64,000 bases of DNA from Sciurus carolinensis (Eukaryota > Chordata > Mammalia > Rodentia > Sciuridae), in assembly GCF_902686445.1 (NCBI RefSeq), contig NC_062232.1, positions 74,541,440-74,605,439 on the forward strand, read 5' to 3'. A program made the translations under genes and the position numbers. Of the stretch, positions 61,702 to 64,000 are shown in pieces; position 1 is the stretch's first letter, and each line of letters opens with the position of its first letter. The notes below the pieces were generated by a model that made no database searches, was not told the DNA's origin, and was given only the letters and a program-made list of their open reading frames with translations.

Positions 61702-62184
61702 TTGAAATAAAATAAAACTAGTGTATTTTTTGAGGCCTTTTCATACTTTTCTATGACTTTCAGTAGCAACTGCATGCTTGTGAAAAACTTTTTCACTAAG
61801 ATCGTATTCTGATTATGAATATAGAAAATGTCTTGACTATCACTATATTTCATAAAAAACATATTTTGTCATCTGATCTTATATTCATGGAAACAAACAG
61901 TTCAGAATGATAATACTACAGAATGTGTACTTCTGTAGAATGTGTGGCTTGTATACATTATACTGTTTGACTTTAATTCCCCAAATTTTAATAGTCACAG
62001 TTAATGAATGAGTCATATATATTTTACAAAGATCATTACTTTTGACCCAGAAAGTAAATAAAATAGTGCAAAACTGTGAAGTTATTCAAGAGACATAAGG
62101 AAAGTACAAGTAAAGAATAACTGGAATGGATAAAGAAAGGAAGTCAAATGTTCCAGTTGAATTTATTTTATTTAATTGTACAAA
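61701..62184. other. Unique intron
   Basis: No gene or mobile element is recognised. Confidence 0.5.
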
Positions 62185-62395
62185 ACTTTTATAAATTTAC
62201 TATGTACTGGGTAGTCTTATAAACAGTTAACTTGTTTAATTCACATTACAAATCTATGATTACCAATAAATCTATTATTATTTTCCTATTTCATAAAAAA
62301 ATATTAGGGCACAGAAATATACTAGACTATATTTAAAGTCAAATGCATATTCCTTGAATGTGACTCCAAATCTCATTTTCTTAACCACTATGAGA
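62185..62395 (+). mobile_element. MIR SINE
   Basis: TTTACTATGTACTGGGTAGT, TTGTTTAATTCACATTACAA, CTATTATTATTTTCCTATTT, AGGGCACAGAAATATACTAG and CATTTTCTTAACCACTATGA follow the MIR order almost end to end. Confidence 0.82.
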
Positions 62396-63824
62396 AGATT
62401 TTTCAAGAGTGAAATGCAAGAATGGAAGGTAGTCCTGGGAACAAGAAATATTTTAAATGGAAGCTTTCTCTGCTGTTAATCTAATATGATTTTATGTTCA
62501 GCTAGAAGTATACTTTGTATATATTTGCATATGATAAAGTAAGATGACCCCTTTACAATGCTGGAATGAAAAGAAAAATAAGACCTGCAAACCATAATGA
62601 AGGTTGAAATAATCCCCCCCATTCAGTTTTTAGAGATGTTAAATCTACTATGATAATCCTTAATGAAAGTCTTTCTGCAGGACAAGAAAGGCTAATTAAC
62701 AGTGATAGAATGTGAGAATTTCCACAGTTTTTAAGAATTGCCTTCTAATCTTGGAATTATGACTAACAGGATCACTAATTCAATATGTTAACATCAAATT
62801 CATTTGAGGAAGGAATTGCTACACTAATATTTTACTGTAGTACAGTTTAAGAAATCCACAGGAGTTTGGTTAATCAGTTTTCACAAAATATAATCGGCTC
62901 TTAATAATTCTTTCATACTCTAAGTGGCCTACAATTGCTGAAAAAGTGAGTGACACAAGTTTGGGTTTTTGTAAACACTACAAATGGAAGTTCTCATGCT
63001 CAGGTTAAAGGTCAACACTGCTCTTCTTTTACAAGGAAAAGAAAACAGATAATTGAAGAAAATTGCCTTTCTAGAATATGCATGATTGAATCATGAAATA
63101 TTAGACTACACATGGAAAACCTTTTCTATTGATTTCAATGTGTTTATGTGGGGGGGCCACTTGCAATGTTTTTTCATTAGCAGCTGTTGTTTCTTAAGAA
63201 ATAATTCACTGGGGTCATGAAACCACACATTTTCCAAGTTGCACATACCATTAACTATCTTTATTTGCCAGCCAGTTTCACATCACATGATATTTTTGTA
63301 ATGCTTTTAAGATACACAATTATATATTTTAAAAAAATCTTTTTCAAACCACATATTTCATAATTCATGTTTTCCTCAAAGCCTCAAGTACTTATCTTTT
63401 GCTTAGAAACTCAGGATTTTTGTTGTTGTTGTTGACTTCTCTGTTTCATAGGGAAAAGTATATGTTTTAGGAACTATAAGGTAACTATTGCCATGAAGTT
63501 TTGAGATCAGAATTTTTCTAGAACTTAAACTGGAAACATTAGAAAATTATTTTCATATTCAAGAGCTATTTTGTGAATGGCCTTAAATCTAAGGCAAATT
63601 TAGATGTAACTCTTTACACAATAGGAAGCCTAATATAAAAAGAAAATCAACATGCTCTGATGTGACAACCTTATTTATAAGTGAAGGATGTTATTTTTAG
63701 ACATATGAAAAATACTCAACATTGTTCTCCAACCAGATCCCTAAGATTTTGCTATTCTCCTTAACCTTTAGCAGTCTGAGTGCTTTACTTTTAATTATTA
63801 ATAACTTTTATTTTTAACTGATTA
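62396..63824. other. Unique intron
   Basis: No gene or mobile element is recognised. Confidence 0.5.
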
Positions 63825-64000
63825 TTAAAGACATCATGCTAAGTGCTCTACAGTAATTATTTCCTTTTATTTTGTCCTTATAAGAGCTTTGTTGAGGCAT
63901 AGCTATTAATATCCCCTTTTGGTTGAGCAAACTAAGGCTCAGGGAGGTTAAATAATCTAAATAAGTTTGCACAGCTTAAAGTATTACAGAGAGTCAAACA
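63825..64000 (+). mobile_element. MIR SINE, running past the window edge
   Basis: ACATCATGCTAAGTGCTCTA, TTGTCCTTATAAGAGC, TATTAATATCCCCTTTTGGT, AACTAAGGCTCAGGGAGGTT, AAATAATCTAAATAAG and GCACAGCT match the MIR core closely. Confidence 0.85.

Noticed and set aside
61587..61862. 91-codon minus-strand frame with a cysteine-valine run
   Set aside because: It translates the (CA)n tail and part of a SINE; no coding evidence.
58326..64000. The next PCDH11X exons (a 30-base optional exon and the terminal exon)
   Set aside because: I looked for a short AG-bounded block encoding the lysine- and glycine-rich decapeptide and for the RRVTF block, but found neither. They must lie beyond the window.

Overview
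The window is AT-rich mammalian intronic DNA from a squirrel-family rodent. The lineage call rests on nine dimeric B1-ID SINEs (a 7SL-derived B1 unit joined to a tRNA-derived ID unit), several free ID elements, and L1 3' ends that all share one recognisable terminal sequence. That SINE combination is typical of Sciuridae and near relatives. There are no bacterial features, no RNA polymerase III genes other than SINE relics, and no long intact open reading frame.

The one host coding feature I can support is an 81-bp exon on the + strand at 58239-58319. It is bounded by AG and GT, is phase 0 at both ends, and encodes 27 residues including EIWTHPQPQ. I recognise it as the alternatively used 27-residue cytoplasmic-tail exon of protocadherin 11 X-linked (PCDH11X). 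The rest of the window is then the intron upstream (1-58238) and the start of the intron downstream (58320-64000) of that exon, probably on the X chromosome.

Layout by region. 1-6.8 kb: mostly unique intron with one deleted SINE. 6.87-12.24 kb: two old L1 3' portions placed head to head; the left one holds two LTR insertions and a Tigger-like element that itself holds an ID SINE. 13.07-13.47 kb: short L1. 15.35-16.44 kb: SINE and L2. 18.2-20.05 kb: a twin-primed (5'-inverted) L1 with a 14-bp target-site duplication. 20.9-21.4 kb: L1 3' end with a doubled tail. 23-30.7 kb: SINEs, an L1 3' end, and a 2.4-kb antisense L1 split by a SINE. 30.7-36.2 kb: largely unique. 36.25-38.8 kb: an L2 interrupted by an LTR, then an antisense MLT1-like LTR. 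43.56-47.80 kb: the largest element, a 4.2-kb twin-primed L1 with a candidate 3' transduction and a telomere-like stretch in its 3' UTR. 50-53 kb: SINE, L1 tail, MIR, LTR. 55.56-57.9 kb: a decayed hAT (Charlie-type) DNA transposon whose minus-strand transposase can still be followed from its first methionine to the C-terminal dimerisation motif. 58.2-64 kb: the exon, SINEs, microsatellites and two MIRs.

No new functional gene system is apparent. The points most worth a second look are the protocadherin exon, the hAT transposase relic, the two twin-primed L1s (one with a possible 3' transduction), and four copies of one MaLR-like LTR family. Repeat names come from recognising consensus-like sequence by eye. 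Boundaries are good to a few bases where a target-site duplication is given and to tens of bases elsewhere.
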